Source: Paenibacillus_G sp049942825
Lineage (GTDB): Bacteria > Bacillota > Bacilli > Paenibacillales > NBRC-103111
Direction: 5' to 3'
DNA: 64,000 bases
NCBI RefSeq assembly: GCF_049942825.1
Contig: NZ_CP187970.1
Span: 6,138,001 to 6,202,000, forward strand
Below, in pieces: positions 1-7,944 of this stretch (position 1 is the stretch's first letter; every line of letters starts with the position of its first letter). The position numbers and the translations under genes were made by a program. The notes under the pieces were generated by a model that made no database searches, was not told the origin of the DNA, and saw nothing but the letters and a program-made list of their open reading frames with translations.

Positions 1-1960
1 AGATGAAGTCTTCCGGCTCAGTCTTCACAGCCTGGCCTTTGGCCGTTGTACGGGTGAGGGTCACGGCTTTGCGGCCCATTTTGACATATGGAATGTACAG
101 AGCCGCCATACGGGAGCCCGCGGTCAGGTCCTCGCGGATCATCACGCCCGCTTCCGCCCCGTCGTCAGTCGCCGTCACGCTCTCTACCCGGGCGATGATC
201 TCGCCGTTGCCCGTGAGCGGCTGATAAGCGAAGTGGACGGCATCCGCCGACCCGCCCATGAGTCCGGCCGCTTTGACCGTCACGTCGCCCGGTGTGGCTC
301 CAAGCTGCGTATGCCCGGCTATGCCCGGCGTACCGATGTCTTTCGCCTCCCACGGAGCAGTGCTGCCGCTCGTGCTCGCATGGACGGTGACACGATCCGA
401 CTGCACCGCGGTGCCCGTATTATCGACCGCTCTGACGGTCAGATAGTGGGTCCCGTCTTTCACCTTCGGCAACGTCAGCGAGTACGGTGCGGAGGTGTCT
501 TCGCCCAGCAGCACATCGCCGTGATAGAACTGCACCTTGGCTACCGTGCCGTCCGGATCGGAAGCCTCGGCCTGCACGGTGATATCCGATCCCGCCTCCA
601 CGATCGTATTGTGGGCCGGAGCGGTGATCGAAGCGGCCGGGCTCGCCGAGCCGTTCCCTGTGAGGGAGTTCAGGTAGACCTCCAGGTTCGTATACCCTTC
701 GGCATTCACGAGATTGCCGTCCGCGCTATCGGCGGGATTCAGCCCGTGCTGCGCCTCCCAGCTGTCCGGCATGCCGTCTTGGTCACCGTCCGCAAGAGGC
801 GACACCGCCTGCTCGAACTCCAGATAGCCGCCGACTTCCTTCTGGGAATTGATGTGCTCTCCTGTCCGGTTCTTCACGTCGCTGATGATCCTCGCGTCGA
901 TCGCATCGCGGCGCGGCAGTACGGCGCCGGCGCCGGCCAGCACACTGGCATAAGCCTCTTCGGCGGTCTGCGGCTGCGCCGGCTCGAGCATGGCCACCGG
1001 CTCGGCAAGCTTGGCGTCGGGGCTGGCCAGCGAACCCACGCCTTTCCAGTTGTCCGCGGTCACCTCCGGATTTCCGTCCATGTAGTTCCCGCCGATGTAC
1101 ATCCGGGAGTCCGCCGCCACACCGACGAAGATCATGCTGCGGGCATTATAGTACGTGCTCGGCCCGTATTTGAAATAGTTGTTGCGGAGGTTGAAGCTTC
1201 CCTTCTCCCCGCCGTAAGCGGAGAAAAAGCCCCAGTTATAAATGACATTGTTGTACGCGTCCGTCTTGTCCTCCGCCGAAGTTGCCGCGAAGCGCGGGTT
1301 CCGGGAGACGTTGTGGGCGACAAGGTTGTGATGGAACGTCGTATTGCGTCCGCCCCAGATGCCTCCGTAGCCGTGCCTGCCTTTGAAGTGGGTGGTCATC
1401 AGCATGCTCTCGGACATGATCGACCACTGCACCGTCGTATTCTCGTTCTCGTACATGCTCATGACTTCATCGACCGACCAGGAGAACGAGCAGTGGTCGA
1501 TGATGATGTTCTTGTGATACCGGCCTCCGAACGCGTCGTCCTCGCTCATCACCCGGTCCCCGAGCCGGAACCGCAGATAGCGGACGATGAGGTTGTCCCC
1601 ATCCATCGAGGTCGTATAATCCGCGACCGTGATGCCTTCGCCCGGTGCCGTCTGGCCGGCGATCGTCAGATTCGATCCCGTGATCTTCAGCGGAGACTGC
1701 AGATGAATCGTGCCGCCGACCTTGAAGACGACCGTCCGGTTGCTGCCGGATACCGCATCCCGGAGCGAGCCCGGTCCCGAATCGGCGAGCGTCGTCACCT
1801 CATAGACGCTGCCTCCCCGGCCGCCGGTCGTATACTTGCCTCCGCCTTCCGCCCCCGGAAAGGCGGGAACGCCCGGTGCCGGCGTTTCGGCCGAAGCCGC
1901 CCCGGGCAGCATGCTTCCCAGCATGGCCATAATGAGTACGGATGCCACTGTCTTTTTCAC
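1..1960 (-). CDS. Secreted pectate-lyase-like protein, 3' end outside the window
   Basis: Predicted extracellular pectin-degrading enzyme. The GTG start at 1958-1960 follows GGGAGG with a 7-nt gap, and residues 1-25 form a signal peptide ending in ASA. Residues 30-330 look like a right-handed beta-helix pectate lyase: an FPGAEGGG opening, a GGRGG stretch and a run of Asn-rich coils. A Ca-binding-type DxDxDGxPD segment lies near residue 400. An Ig-like domain follows (about 440-520), then a DUF1349-like beta-sandwich up to the window edge. 653 codons are visible and no stop codon is reached. The exact lyase family (PL1-like) is an assignment by motif style, not by alignment. It probably acts with the other pectin and cellulose enzymes in this window. 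Confidence 0.8.
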   Translation of the reverse strand, partial: MKKTVASVLIMAMLGSMLPGAASAETPAPGVPAFPGAEGGGKYTTGGRGGSVYEVTTLADSGPGSLRDAVSGSNRTVVFKVGGTIHLQSPLKITGSNLTIAGQTAPGEGITVADYTTSMDGDNLIVRYLRFRLGDRVMSEDDAFGGRYHKNIIIDHCSFSWSVDEVMSMYENENTTVQWSIMSESMLMTTHFKGRHGYGGIWGGRNTTFHHNLVAHNVSRNPRFAATSAEDKTDAYNNVIYNWGFFSAYGGEKGSFNLRNNYFKYGPSTYYNARSMIFVGVAADSRMYIGGNYMDGNPEVTADNWKGVGSLASPDAKLAEPVAMLEPAQPQTAEEAYASVLAGAGAVLPRRDAIDARIISDVKNRTGEHINSQKEVGGYLEFEQAVSPLADGDQDGMPDSWEAQHGLNPADSADGNLVNAEGYTNLEVYLNSLTGNGSASPAASITAPAHNTIVEAGSDITVQAEASDPDGTVAKVQFYHGDVLLGEDTSAPYSLTLPKVKDGTHYLTVRAVDNTGTAVQSDRVTVHASTSGSTAPWEAKDIGTPGIAGHTQLGATPGDVTVKAAGLMGGSADAVHFAYQPLTGNGEIIARVESVTATDDGAEAGVMIREDLTAGSRMAALYIPYVKMGRKAVTLTRTTAKGQAVKTEPEDFI

Positions 1961-2520
1961 AACCTTGCCTCCCTTTGCACTCTGATTTGATTGACTGCGC
2001 TGTCCTGCTCTGACTGCCATACTGCCTTCGGAGCTGACCGTTCTCTCCTCTCCCTGCGCCCCGGCATGCTCGTACTCACGCCATTCTCAAAGAACGGCGG
2101 ATCCGTTCACCCACGGCGCCTCCTTCCCTCCGGCAGCAGTGAAAGGGAACGGCCGGACTTCCGTCCGCCTGCCGTTCCTCCCGGCCTCTCCATTATGGGC
2201 GGCAGCCTTGTGGCAGGCTATGCAGCCTGGATAACCTCTTGACTGCAGCCGGGGTCCCGACGCCGCGCAGCAGGGATGGCAGCCACTTTTGAAGCAGCCC
2301 CGCAGCTCTTCAAGTTGCCTCCGGCACAATGGTTATTTGGGGCATACCCCTTTCCGAAACACAAAAAAAGAAGCTCCCGCCCAAAAGAGCGAAGCTTCAT
2401 CCAAAGCTAACACTACCAAGTCAACATTCCCAAGTTACCAAGACATTACCAAGCCACATTCCGCATGACATTCGTTCCCAAGTTCAAACCCCAAGTTCAA
2501 CATCCCAAGACGAAAACCGG
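1961..2520. other. Intergenic stretch between pectate lyase and Lin0512 gene
   Basis: 560 bases without a convincing gene; short reading frames here lack ribosome sites. It contains the terminator at 2362-2398 and a low-complexity stretch (about 2405-2515) with seven copies of CCAAG, which lies in the 3' untranslated part of the minus-strand gene that ends at 2521. The 1965-2330 part is GC-rich and is the leader of the pectate lyase gene; I recognised no known riboswitch in it. Confidence 0.5.
2362..2398 (-). terminator. Rho-independent terminator after Lin0512 gene
   Basis: Read on the minus strand, GAAGCT and AGCTTC arms (with further G-C pairs inside) enclose a loop and are followed by seven T. 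It sits about 120 nt beyond the stop codon at 2521. Confidence 0.75.
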
Positions 2521-2880
2521 TCAATACCCGACTTCCACCGACGCGATCACGATATAGGCCAGGTCGTTCACATCGTCCTTCTCAGGGAGGACCACCCCGG
2601 TGCCGGTCAGCATCCCGCCGTCCGTGACCTCAAAGGTGACCTGGCCATAGGGCAGCTCGGCCCGGACCGTCTCGAGGTCGAGCTTCTCCTTGTCGGCGGG
2701 GACCGCCAGCCTCACGTTCACCTTCATGTTATGCAGGGAACCACCCGGCAGCACCGAACGCAGCCCCGGCATCGAGTTGTGGTGGATCGCATTCTGCACC
2801 GCCCGCACGGCCGCTTTCGTCACATTCTGACCATGAAGATCGATGCCCATGCCGATTTCGATAAACATGATTTTGTCCAC
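2521..2880 (-). CDS. Lin0512 family protein
   Basis: Conserved protein of unknown function, about 119 residues. It opens MDKIMFIEIGMGIDLHGQ and continues with a KAAVRAVQNAIHHNSMPG segment, which I recognise as the Lin0512 family. The longer frame back to 2916 has an ATG, but the GTG at 2878-2880 has AGGAGA 7 nt upstream, so I prefer it. No membrane segment or signal peptide. It lies 39 nt after the SMR efflux gene on the same strand and probably shares its transcript; a terminator follows. Biochemical role unknown. Confidence 0.7.
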   Translation of the reverse strand: MDKIMFIEIGMGIDLHGQNVTKAAVRAVQNAIHHNSMPGLRSVLPGGSLHNMKVNVRLAVPADKEKLDLETVRAELPYGQVTFEVTDGGMLTGTGVVLPEKDDVNDLAYIVIASVEVGY

Positions 2881-2919
2881 AGTTCCATCTCCTATACGTT
2901 CATTGGTAGGTATCATGCG

Positions 2920-3246
2920 CTAGTGCGCCGGCCCCTTGAGATTGATCAGCACAACGCCCGCGATAATGAGCAGGATGCCGCCCGCCGTCGGCAGCGAGAT
3001 CGATTCCCTCCAGACGAGCACTCCGATCGCCGCCGTCAGGGCCGTGCCGACACCCGACCAGATCGCGTAGGCGACGCTGAGCGGAATCGACTGCAGGGAC
3101 AGCGACAAGGAATAGAAGGCGATCCCGAAGCCCGCAAGGACGCCCAGGGACGGCCAAAGCTTCGTGAAGCCGGCTGAAGCTTTGAGCATGGAGGTTCCGA
3201 AGAGCTCCGTTACGATGGCAAGGGCCAAGAAGAGATAAGCTTTCAT
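2920..3246 (-). CDS. SMR-family multidrug efflux protein
   Basis: Small multidrug resistance transporter, 108 residues, the usual family length. Four hydrophobic helices are visible, and the membrane glutamate that couples proton and drug exchange in this family is at position 14 (IVTELFG). It also has the conserved AYAIWSGVG stretch in helix 3. It works as a dimer in the cytoplasmic membrane. The start has GGGAGG 11 nt upstream. Only one SMR gene is present here, so a homodimer is more likely than an EbrAB-type pair. Substrate (quaternary cations or guanidinium) cannot be told; no guanidine riboswitch was seen upstream. Confidence 0.85.
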   Translation of the reverse strand: MKAYLFLALAIVTELFGTSMLKASAGFTKLWPSLGVLAGFGIAFYSLSLSLQSIPLSVAYAIWSGVGTALTAAIGVLVWRESISLPTAGGILLIIAGVVLINLKGPAH

Positions 3247-3346
3247 TCCGTGAACTGCCTCCCCGGGTGCTGTATATTCTTTACTTTATCACATGGGGCC
3301 GTCCCGATTCCATCCGTCCGGTACCCGGCCGTCCGACCTCTGTCAA

Positions 3347-3376
3347 CAAAAAAAGACTCCATCCGGAGTCCTTTTC
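3347..3376 (-). terminator. Terminator after the glycosyltransferase gene
   Basis: GGACTCC and GGAGTC arms with a GGAT loop, followed on the minus strand by seven T. It lies just after the stop at 3392 and before the SMR gene, so the collagen-like/glycosyltransferase unit probably ends here. A shorter T-run on the other strand may make it bidirectional. Confidence 0.8.
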
Positions 3377-3391
3377 TGCCCCTGCGCCGCT

Positions 3392-4492
3392 TCAGGCTTG
3401 ATGCGGAGGAAGGGTATTCTTCAGCCTGCCTTCCAGGTATGCCTGATTGGCCAGCATCCGCGGGTCCTTCGGCAGGTAAGCCAGCGCCTGCCTGTTGTGC
3501 TCGTAAGCCCTGGCGTAATCCCCCAGCCGGTCGTAGCATACACATAGCTGCAGATGCGGCAGCCAGGACCAACACGCCTCATTCAGGATGGCCCAACGGC
3601 TTCCGGGCCGGTTCAGCCGTGCGGCCGTCTCATACCAGAATACCGCCGCCTCCAGCTCCCCGCTCTGCAGAAAGTGATAACCAAGCCGGCAGCAGTGCTC
3701 CGCCCTCGGCATCCCGTACCGGAAGGAACGAAGAGCGCTTTCAGCGAAGCGTTCCCGCTGCCCCAGCTCGTGATAGCAATCCGCCAGCTTGCCGCAGGCC
3801 TGAATGCAGTCCTCCGCCCAGCCGAGACCTTCGGACAGGAATTGCTCATACTGCTCCGCCGCCTGCTTCCACCGTCCGTGATCCCTGAGTTCATTGGCGT
3901 AGTAGTACCGGTCCCGCGGGGTGAAGGCCTCCCCCGACGCCAGCTTCCTCTCATAGATGGCGAGGTTGCGTCCCGAACGGCCCGGGCGCTCGACCGGCTG
4001 GTGGCGCACGGCAATGTCGCTGTGAAGAATATTCCCTGACACTTCCAGGTATTCATGCACGCAGCCGATCCACTGAAACTGCCGGGAGCGCTTCACGAGC
4101 CGGTTCCGCCGAAGGCTGTACACGGCGCGTCCCCGCTCGTCAAAGCTGAGCAGATACGGCATGGTCACCGAATCGACGGAGGGATCAAGCCGGCTTTTCA
4201 GCTCCCGCAGTTTCTCCGCATCCTCCGGAGCGAGCACATCGTCGGCATCCAGCCAGAGAATATAGTCGCAGGTGGCATGCCGGAACGACGCGTTACGAGC
4301 CGCAGCAAAATCGCCGATCCAGGGAAAAGAGATAACCTTATCCGTGTAGGCCCCCGCAATCTCCCTTGTGGCGTCGGCAGAACCCGTATCCACGATAACC
4401 GCCTCGTCAACCGCATCACGGACCGAGTCCATGCAGCGCGCCAGGGTCGCCTGTTCGTTGCGGACAATCATGCACAGGCTGATCGTGATCAT
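3392..4492 (-). CDS. GT2 glycosyltransferase with TPR-like C-terminus
   Basis: Family 2 glycosyltransferase, 366 residues. The GT-A fold starts at residue 1 (SLCMIVRNEQATLARC) and the metal/sugar-nucleotide motif LDADDV is near residue 82. The C-terminal half is helical and TPR-like (YYANELRDHGRWKQAAEQYEQFL). This architecture resembles SunS-type enzymes that glycosylate peptides or proteins. It starts 24 nt after the collagen-like gene on the same strand, so the Thr-rich collagen repeats are its most likely acceptor (inference). Read-through from the collagen gene is expected because no terminator lies between them. Confidence 0.85.
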   Translation of the reverse strand: MITISLCMIVRNEQATLARCMDSVRDAVDEAVIVDTGSADATREIAGAYTDKVISFPWIGDFAAARNASFRHATCDYILWLDADDVLAPEDAEKLRELKSRLDPSVDSVTMPYLLSFDERGRAVYSLRRNRLVKRSRQFQWIGCVHEYLEVSGNILHSDIAVRHQPVERPGRSGRNLAIYERKLASGEAFTPRDRYYYANELRDHGRWKQAAEQYEQFLSEGLGWAEDCIQACGKLADCYHELGQRERFAESALRSFRYGMPRAEHCCRLGYHFLQSGELEAAVFWYETAARLNRPGSRWAILNEACWSWLPHLQLCVCYDRLGDYARAYEHNRQALAYLPKDPRMLANQAYLEGRLKNTLPPHQA

Positions 4493-4516
4493 AGGAACAA
4501 CCCCTGCCTTATCGGA

Positions 4517-6556
4517 TTAAAGGAACGCTGCAGCGTTCAGAGCACGCGAAGACACGGTGGCCGAGGAAATTCCCGATCCCGTGACGATGACCGAGATGGA
4601 GTAGCCTGCTGATATACCGGGTGCCGTATCCGTCCAGGTCATCGCTGGAATCAGCCGGGGATTCGTCCCCCCGGAAACTCTGGGCAAGGTTCTCGACAGA
4701 ATTACTTCATTCAACAACACAGCTCCTCTGTACAGGCGTAAAGTAATAGTAAAGTTAAAAGTGGATCCGGTTTCCAATTGAATCAGGTCCACTTCGGCAT
4801 ATGCATCAAGCTTCACAGGCCGTGAAGCGAAGGTAACCGCTGTCAAGGAGGCCACTACGATTTCCGTATTAAGCGGCACGGCCACCTCCGTCCGAACCTG
4901 GGCAAAAGCATACTGCGGTGCCGGACCGGTGGCTCCTGTGGCTCCTGTGGCTCCTGTCGATCCGGTCGTGCCTGTCGGGCCCGTTGCTCCTGTTGACCCT
5001 GCTGGCCCCGTGGCCCCGGTTGCTCCAGTCGCTCCCGCAGGTCCGGTTTCACCGGTCGTGCCTGTCGGACCTGTCGCTCCGGTCGACCCCGCTGGCCCCG
5101 TAGCCCCGGTTGCTCCCGTGGCTCCAGCAGGTCCGGTTTCACCGGTCGAACCTGTCGGGCCCGTTGCTCCTGTTGAACCTGCCGGCCCCGTAGCCCCGGT
5201 CGCTCCGGTGGCTCCCGCAGGTCCGGTTTCACCGGTTGTGCCTGTCGGGCCTGTCGCTCCTGTTGAGCCCGCCGGACCCGTGGCCCCGGTCGCTCCCGTG
5301 GCTCCCACAGGTCCGGTTTCACCGGTCGTGCCTGTCGGGCCCGTCGCTCCGGTCGCCCCTGCTGGCCCCGTAGCCCCGGTCGCTCCCACAGGTCCGGTTT
5401 CACCGGTTGTGCCTGTCGGGCCTGTCGCTCCTGTTGAGCCCGCCGGACCCATGGCCCCGGTCGCTCCCGTGGCTCCCACAGGTCCGGTTTCACCGGTTGT
5501 GCCTGTCGGGCCCGTCGCTCCTGTTGAGCCTGCCGGACCCGTGGCCCCGGTCGCTCCCGTGGCTCCCGCCGGTCCGGTTTCACCCGTCGTACCTGTCGGG
5601 CCCGTCGCTCCTGTTGAGCCTGCCGGACCCGTGGCCCCGGTCGCTCCCGTGGCTCCCGCCGGTCCGGTTTCACCCGTCGTACCTGTCGGGCCTGTCGCGC
5701 CTGTCGAGCCTACAGGACCCGTGGCCCCGGTCGTGCCGGTGGCTCCCACCGGTCCGGTTTCGCCCGTCGTACCTGTCGCGCCTGTCGCGCCTGTCGAGCC
5801 TTCTGGACCCGTGGCCCCGGTCGCTCCAGTGGCTCCTGCCGGCCCTTGCTCACCAGTCGCCCCTGTCGCTCCTGCCGGCCCTTGCTCACCAGTCGCTCCC
5901 GTCGCGCCTGCCGGCCCTTGCTCACCTGTCGCTCCCGTCGCGCCTGCCGGCCCTTGCTCACCTGTCGCCCCCGTGGCGCCCGTCGCACCTGCAGGCCCTA
6001 TCGGGCCTTGTCCACCCGTCGCTCCCGTGGCACCCTTGGGTCCCGCAGGACCTGTCGGACCTGCCGGGCCTGTCGCTCCCGACACCCTTACAAAAAGAAC
6101 CTCGTCCACAACAACCGCCTGACTCCCCGTTAGCGAACGTTTGTTGATCACGAGCACGGCCCGGCTTACGTTAGCCGGAACAACCGCGGTGATGGCGTAC
6201 AATGTCCTCCATTCTCCCGATAAGGCGTTCGGGAGGTTGTTCGAATCTACCGTAAAGTACGTCCCATACCCAATAAAAGCCCCCGCCAAATTATAATACT
6301 GCAGGGATACCAGCATCGGGGCTCCAAGACCATCCCCGAGAGAGGCCGCCGAAAAGAACAATTCATAGCTCTCACCGGCTGTTACGGCAATATTCTGTGA
6401 GATATAAGCATTAATGGCCCCGCCCAGCAGCCGGACGCAGCGGGACCCTTGAACGGCGGGGCTCGTGATGACCGCCGCGTTCACACCGTTCCAGGGAGAC
6501 AGCGAGCCCGTTTCGAAGCTTGGATTGCCGATCAGATTCGTGAATATTCCTGTCAT
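4517..6556 (-). CDS. Collagen-like (Gly-X-Thr) surface protein with NTTRR-F1-type N-terminus
   Basis: About 679 residues. The N-terminal 155 residues form a beta-sandwich-like domain opening NLIGNPSFETG, which matches the N-terminal domain seen before tripeptide repeats in Bacillota (NTTRR-F1). About 390 residues of uninterrupted G-X-Y follow (roughly 156-545), mostly GAT, GPT, GST and GTT, so Thr is offered at nearly every third position. The last 135 residues (from PQYAFAQVRTE) form a BclA-like globular end. There is no signal peptide or LPXTG motif, which fits assembly on a spore from the mother cell (inference). GGAGG lies 13 nt before the chosen ATG; the frame stays open to 6634. A CATATACT box (6583-6590) could be a sigma-E/K -10 element, but the leader would be very short. 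Confidence 0.85.
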   Translation of the reverse strand: MTGIFTNLIGNPSFETGSLSPWNGVNAAVITSPAVQGSRCVRLLGGAINAYISQNIAVTAGESYELFFSAASLGDGLGAPMLVSLQYYNLAGAFIGYGTYFTVDSNNLPNALSGEWRTLYAITAVVPANVSRAVLVINKRSLTGSQAVVVDEVLFVRVSGATGPAGPTGPAGPKGATGATGGQGPIGPAGATGATGATGEQGPAGATGATGEQGPAGATGATGEQGPAGATGATGEQGPAGATGATGATGPEGSTGATGATGTTGETGPVGATGTTGATGPVGSTGATGPTGTTGETGPAGATGATGATGPAGSTGATGPTGTTGETGPAGATGATGATGPAGSTGATGPTGTTGETGPVGATGATGAMGPAGSTGATGPTGTTGETGPVGATGATGPAGATGATGPTGTTGETGPVGATGATGATGPAGSTGATGPTGTTGETGPAGATGATGATGPAGSTGATGPTGSTGETGPAGATGATGATGPAGSTGATGPTGTTGETGPAGATGATGATGPAGSTGATGPTGTTGSTGATGATGATGPAPQYAFAQVRTEVAVPLNTEIVVASLTAVTFASRPVKLDAYAEVDLIQLETGSTFNFTITLRLYRGAVLLNEVILSRTLPRVSGGTNPRLIPAMTWTDTAPGISAGYSISVIVTGSGISSATVSSRALNAAAFL
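4922..6090 (-). repeat. Tandem DNA repeats coding for collagen triplets
   Basis: Two nested repeat orders are visible. The main unit is 90 bp (ten triplets: GAT GAT GAT GPA GST GAT GPT GTT GET GPA), present in about nine imperfect copies. A 36-bp unit coding GEQGPAGATGAT occurs four times near 5850-5970. One 90-bp copy (about 5340-5400) is shortened by one or more triplets. Such arrays change length easily by slippage or recombination. Confidence 0.85.
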
Positions 6557-6779
6557 CTTTACTCGTATCCCTCCTCTCCCCCAGTATATGCAGCGGAGTT
6601 CACAGGATTTTGTACGCCCGCCCGCACCCCTCAATCCATTTTCAGCCCCATTCTAAATTGGACTGGGTTTTTAATCCATGGACAAACGCCCCTTTCCCCA
6701 TTGCTGCGGCATTCGCCCCGTCGCAGCCTGCAGGAGCGGAGTATGATGTGCTGTACCCCAATCCCCGGAGGTGTTCAGG

Positions 6780-7307
6780 TTGTTCAGATGCAAAAAAGTC
6801 AAGGTGATCGTCAAGAAAGGCTGCCACAAGCCGAGCAAGAAGAAAAAGCCGACACACTGCCCGAGAAAAGTCATCAAGAAGAAATCGCGAAAGGTTGTCG
6901 TCTGCCCCCGCCCCAAAATCAGAGTCGCCGCTCCTGACGTGACCGTATCCGCCCCCCAGCCCCTCGTCATTCCCGCTCCGGTCGTCAATGTGGAGACGCC
7001 TCAGCCGGTTGTCATCCCGGCCCCGGTCGTGAACGTCACCGAACCAGAGGATGCCTGCGTAACGGAGCTTCGCGCCGAGCTCAGCCGCTTCCTCGGAAGC
7101 GTTATTGAAGTCATCGATGCCGGCGGTGCGGGAGCAGGCGGAACTCCGCCAAACCGGATCGGTACACTGGAAGCCGTTGGTGTGGGCACCTTTGTGATCC
7201 GGCCAACGACTGGCAACCCCACGGGTCAAGTCGTGTATTATTCAATCTGTGAAATCATCGGGTTCCGGCCTGCTGTGACCGTTCCAGCGCCGGCGCCGAT
7301 CGGTTAA
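6780..7307 (+). CDS. Basic Pro-rich protein with Sm-like C-terminal domain, probable spore surface
   Basis: About 175 residues. GGAGGT lies 7 nt before the TTG at 6780, so I prefer TTG to the GTG at 6771, which overlaps the ribosome site. Residues 1-45 are very basic with scattered Cys (KKGCHKPSKKKKPTHC). Then come two copies of a Pro-Val segment (VVIPAPVVNVETPQP type). The last 90 residues resemble the 66-residue protein at 7722 (LSRFLGSVIEV compared with LAGYLGRTIEV). It is divergent from the collagen-like gene and first of three closely spaced genes. Basic Lys-rich tails occur in spore coat proteins, but the role here is inferred from context only. Confidence 0.65.
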   Translation: MFRCKKVKVIVKKGCHKPSKKKKPTHCPRKVIKKKSRKVVVCPRPKIRVAAPDVTVSAPQPLVIPAPVVNVETPQPVVIPAPVVNVTEPEDACVTELRAELSRFLGSVIEVIDAGGAGAGGTPPNRIGTLEAVGVGTFVIRPTTGNPTGQVVYYSICEIIGFRPAVTVPAPAPIG

Positions 7308-7321
7308 GGAGGAATAGGCCC

Positions 7322-7708
7322 ATGGCAGAATATGTAGTGATGCGCTGCAATTTTGTGTATTTGAACTCGCTTATCGTCGTCACCGCCTACAGCGGAACGG
7401 CAGGGGCTCCCAACATTCCAATCGGCACGGAAGTGGCCGCAGCCCTCCAGCTTCTTGATAACAGCGGCTTCGAGATCCAAAATTCCACCGCGGACGCTCA
7501 AGGGTATTCTTACACCCTGTACACGGAAGAGCAGCCGGATGTTCCGCCTTATCTGGAAGACAAGATCGGGGATACCGTGACGATCGAAACGAATGCCGGC
7601 ACGGTTACCGGGGTCCTGCAAATGGTAGGTTCGAATGTAGTCCAGGTGCTTGAACCGACAGGGGACATTCTGCTGATTCCGATCTCGAGCATCAACGCAA
7701 TCTACTAA
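7322..7708 (+). CDS. Small protein with Sm-like/DUF2642-like C-terminal half
   Basis: 128 residues, AAGGAGG 9 nt before ATG. The second half (KIGDTVTIETNAGTVTGVLQ followed by IPISSINAIY) has the short five-strand beta pattern of YuzF/DUF2642-type proteins, which look Sm-like. The first half is not recognised. It lies 14 nt after the preceding gene and 13 nt before the next, so all three are one operon. No signal peptide. A structural role at the spore surface is suggested only by the neighbouring collagen-like gene. Confidence 0.6.
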   Translation: MAEYVVMRCNFVYLNSLIVVTAYSGTAGAPNIPIGTEVAAALQLLDNSGFEIQNSTADAQGYSYTLYTEEQPDVPPYLEDKIGDTVTIETNAGTVTGVLQMVGSNVVQVLEPTGDILLIPISSINAIY

Positions 7709-7721
7709 GGAGGGTTGACGA

Positions 7722-7922
7722 ATGACTTTCTCAGAGCTTCTTGCCGGTTACCTGGGCCGGACGATTGAAGTATTCCAGCAGAACCAGTTCTTTACGGGCG
7801 TTCTTGTGCAAGTCGAGGATACCTTTTTTGTCATCAGCCAAAGCGACGGCACCTACAATAATCCGCCGATCAACATTACCATTCTGAACTCCAGCGTCGA
7901 GTTCGTGCGTATTCTCACCTAA
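7722..7922 (+). CDS. 66-residue Sm-like/DUF2642-like protein
   Basis: A complete small gene with AAGGAGG 8 nt before ATG. The whole protein is one predicted small beta-barrel: LAGYLGRTIEVFQQ, TGVLVQVEDTFFVI and a final SSVEFVRIL strand. It is paralogous in pattern to the C-terminal halves of the two upstream proteins. Last gene of the three-gene operon; no convincing terminator follows. Function unknown. Confidence 0.6.
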   Translation: MTFSELLAGYLGRTIEVFQQNQFFTGVLVQVEDTFFVISQSDGTYNNPPINITILNSSVEFVRILT

Positions 7923-7944
7923 ACCTCGGACCCCATCGGGCGGC

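Noticed and set aside
233..1990. Long plus-strand open frame of 585 codons
   Set aside because: It is the antisense shadow of the secreted pectate-lyase-like gene, which has a ribosome site, a signal peptide and recognisable domains.
2087..2400. Cys-containing minus-strand frames and a riboswitch-like folded leader
   Set aside because: The frames run through a terminator, and I could not match the fold to c-di-GMP, cobalamin, glycine or other known riboswitch cores.
4929..6122. Plus-strand frame coding a Pro-Val-Ala repeat protein
   Set aside because: Antisense of the collagen triplets; the repeat makes every frame open. No start site.
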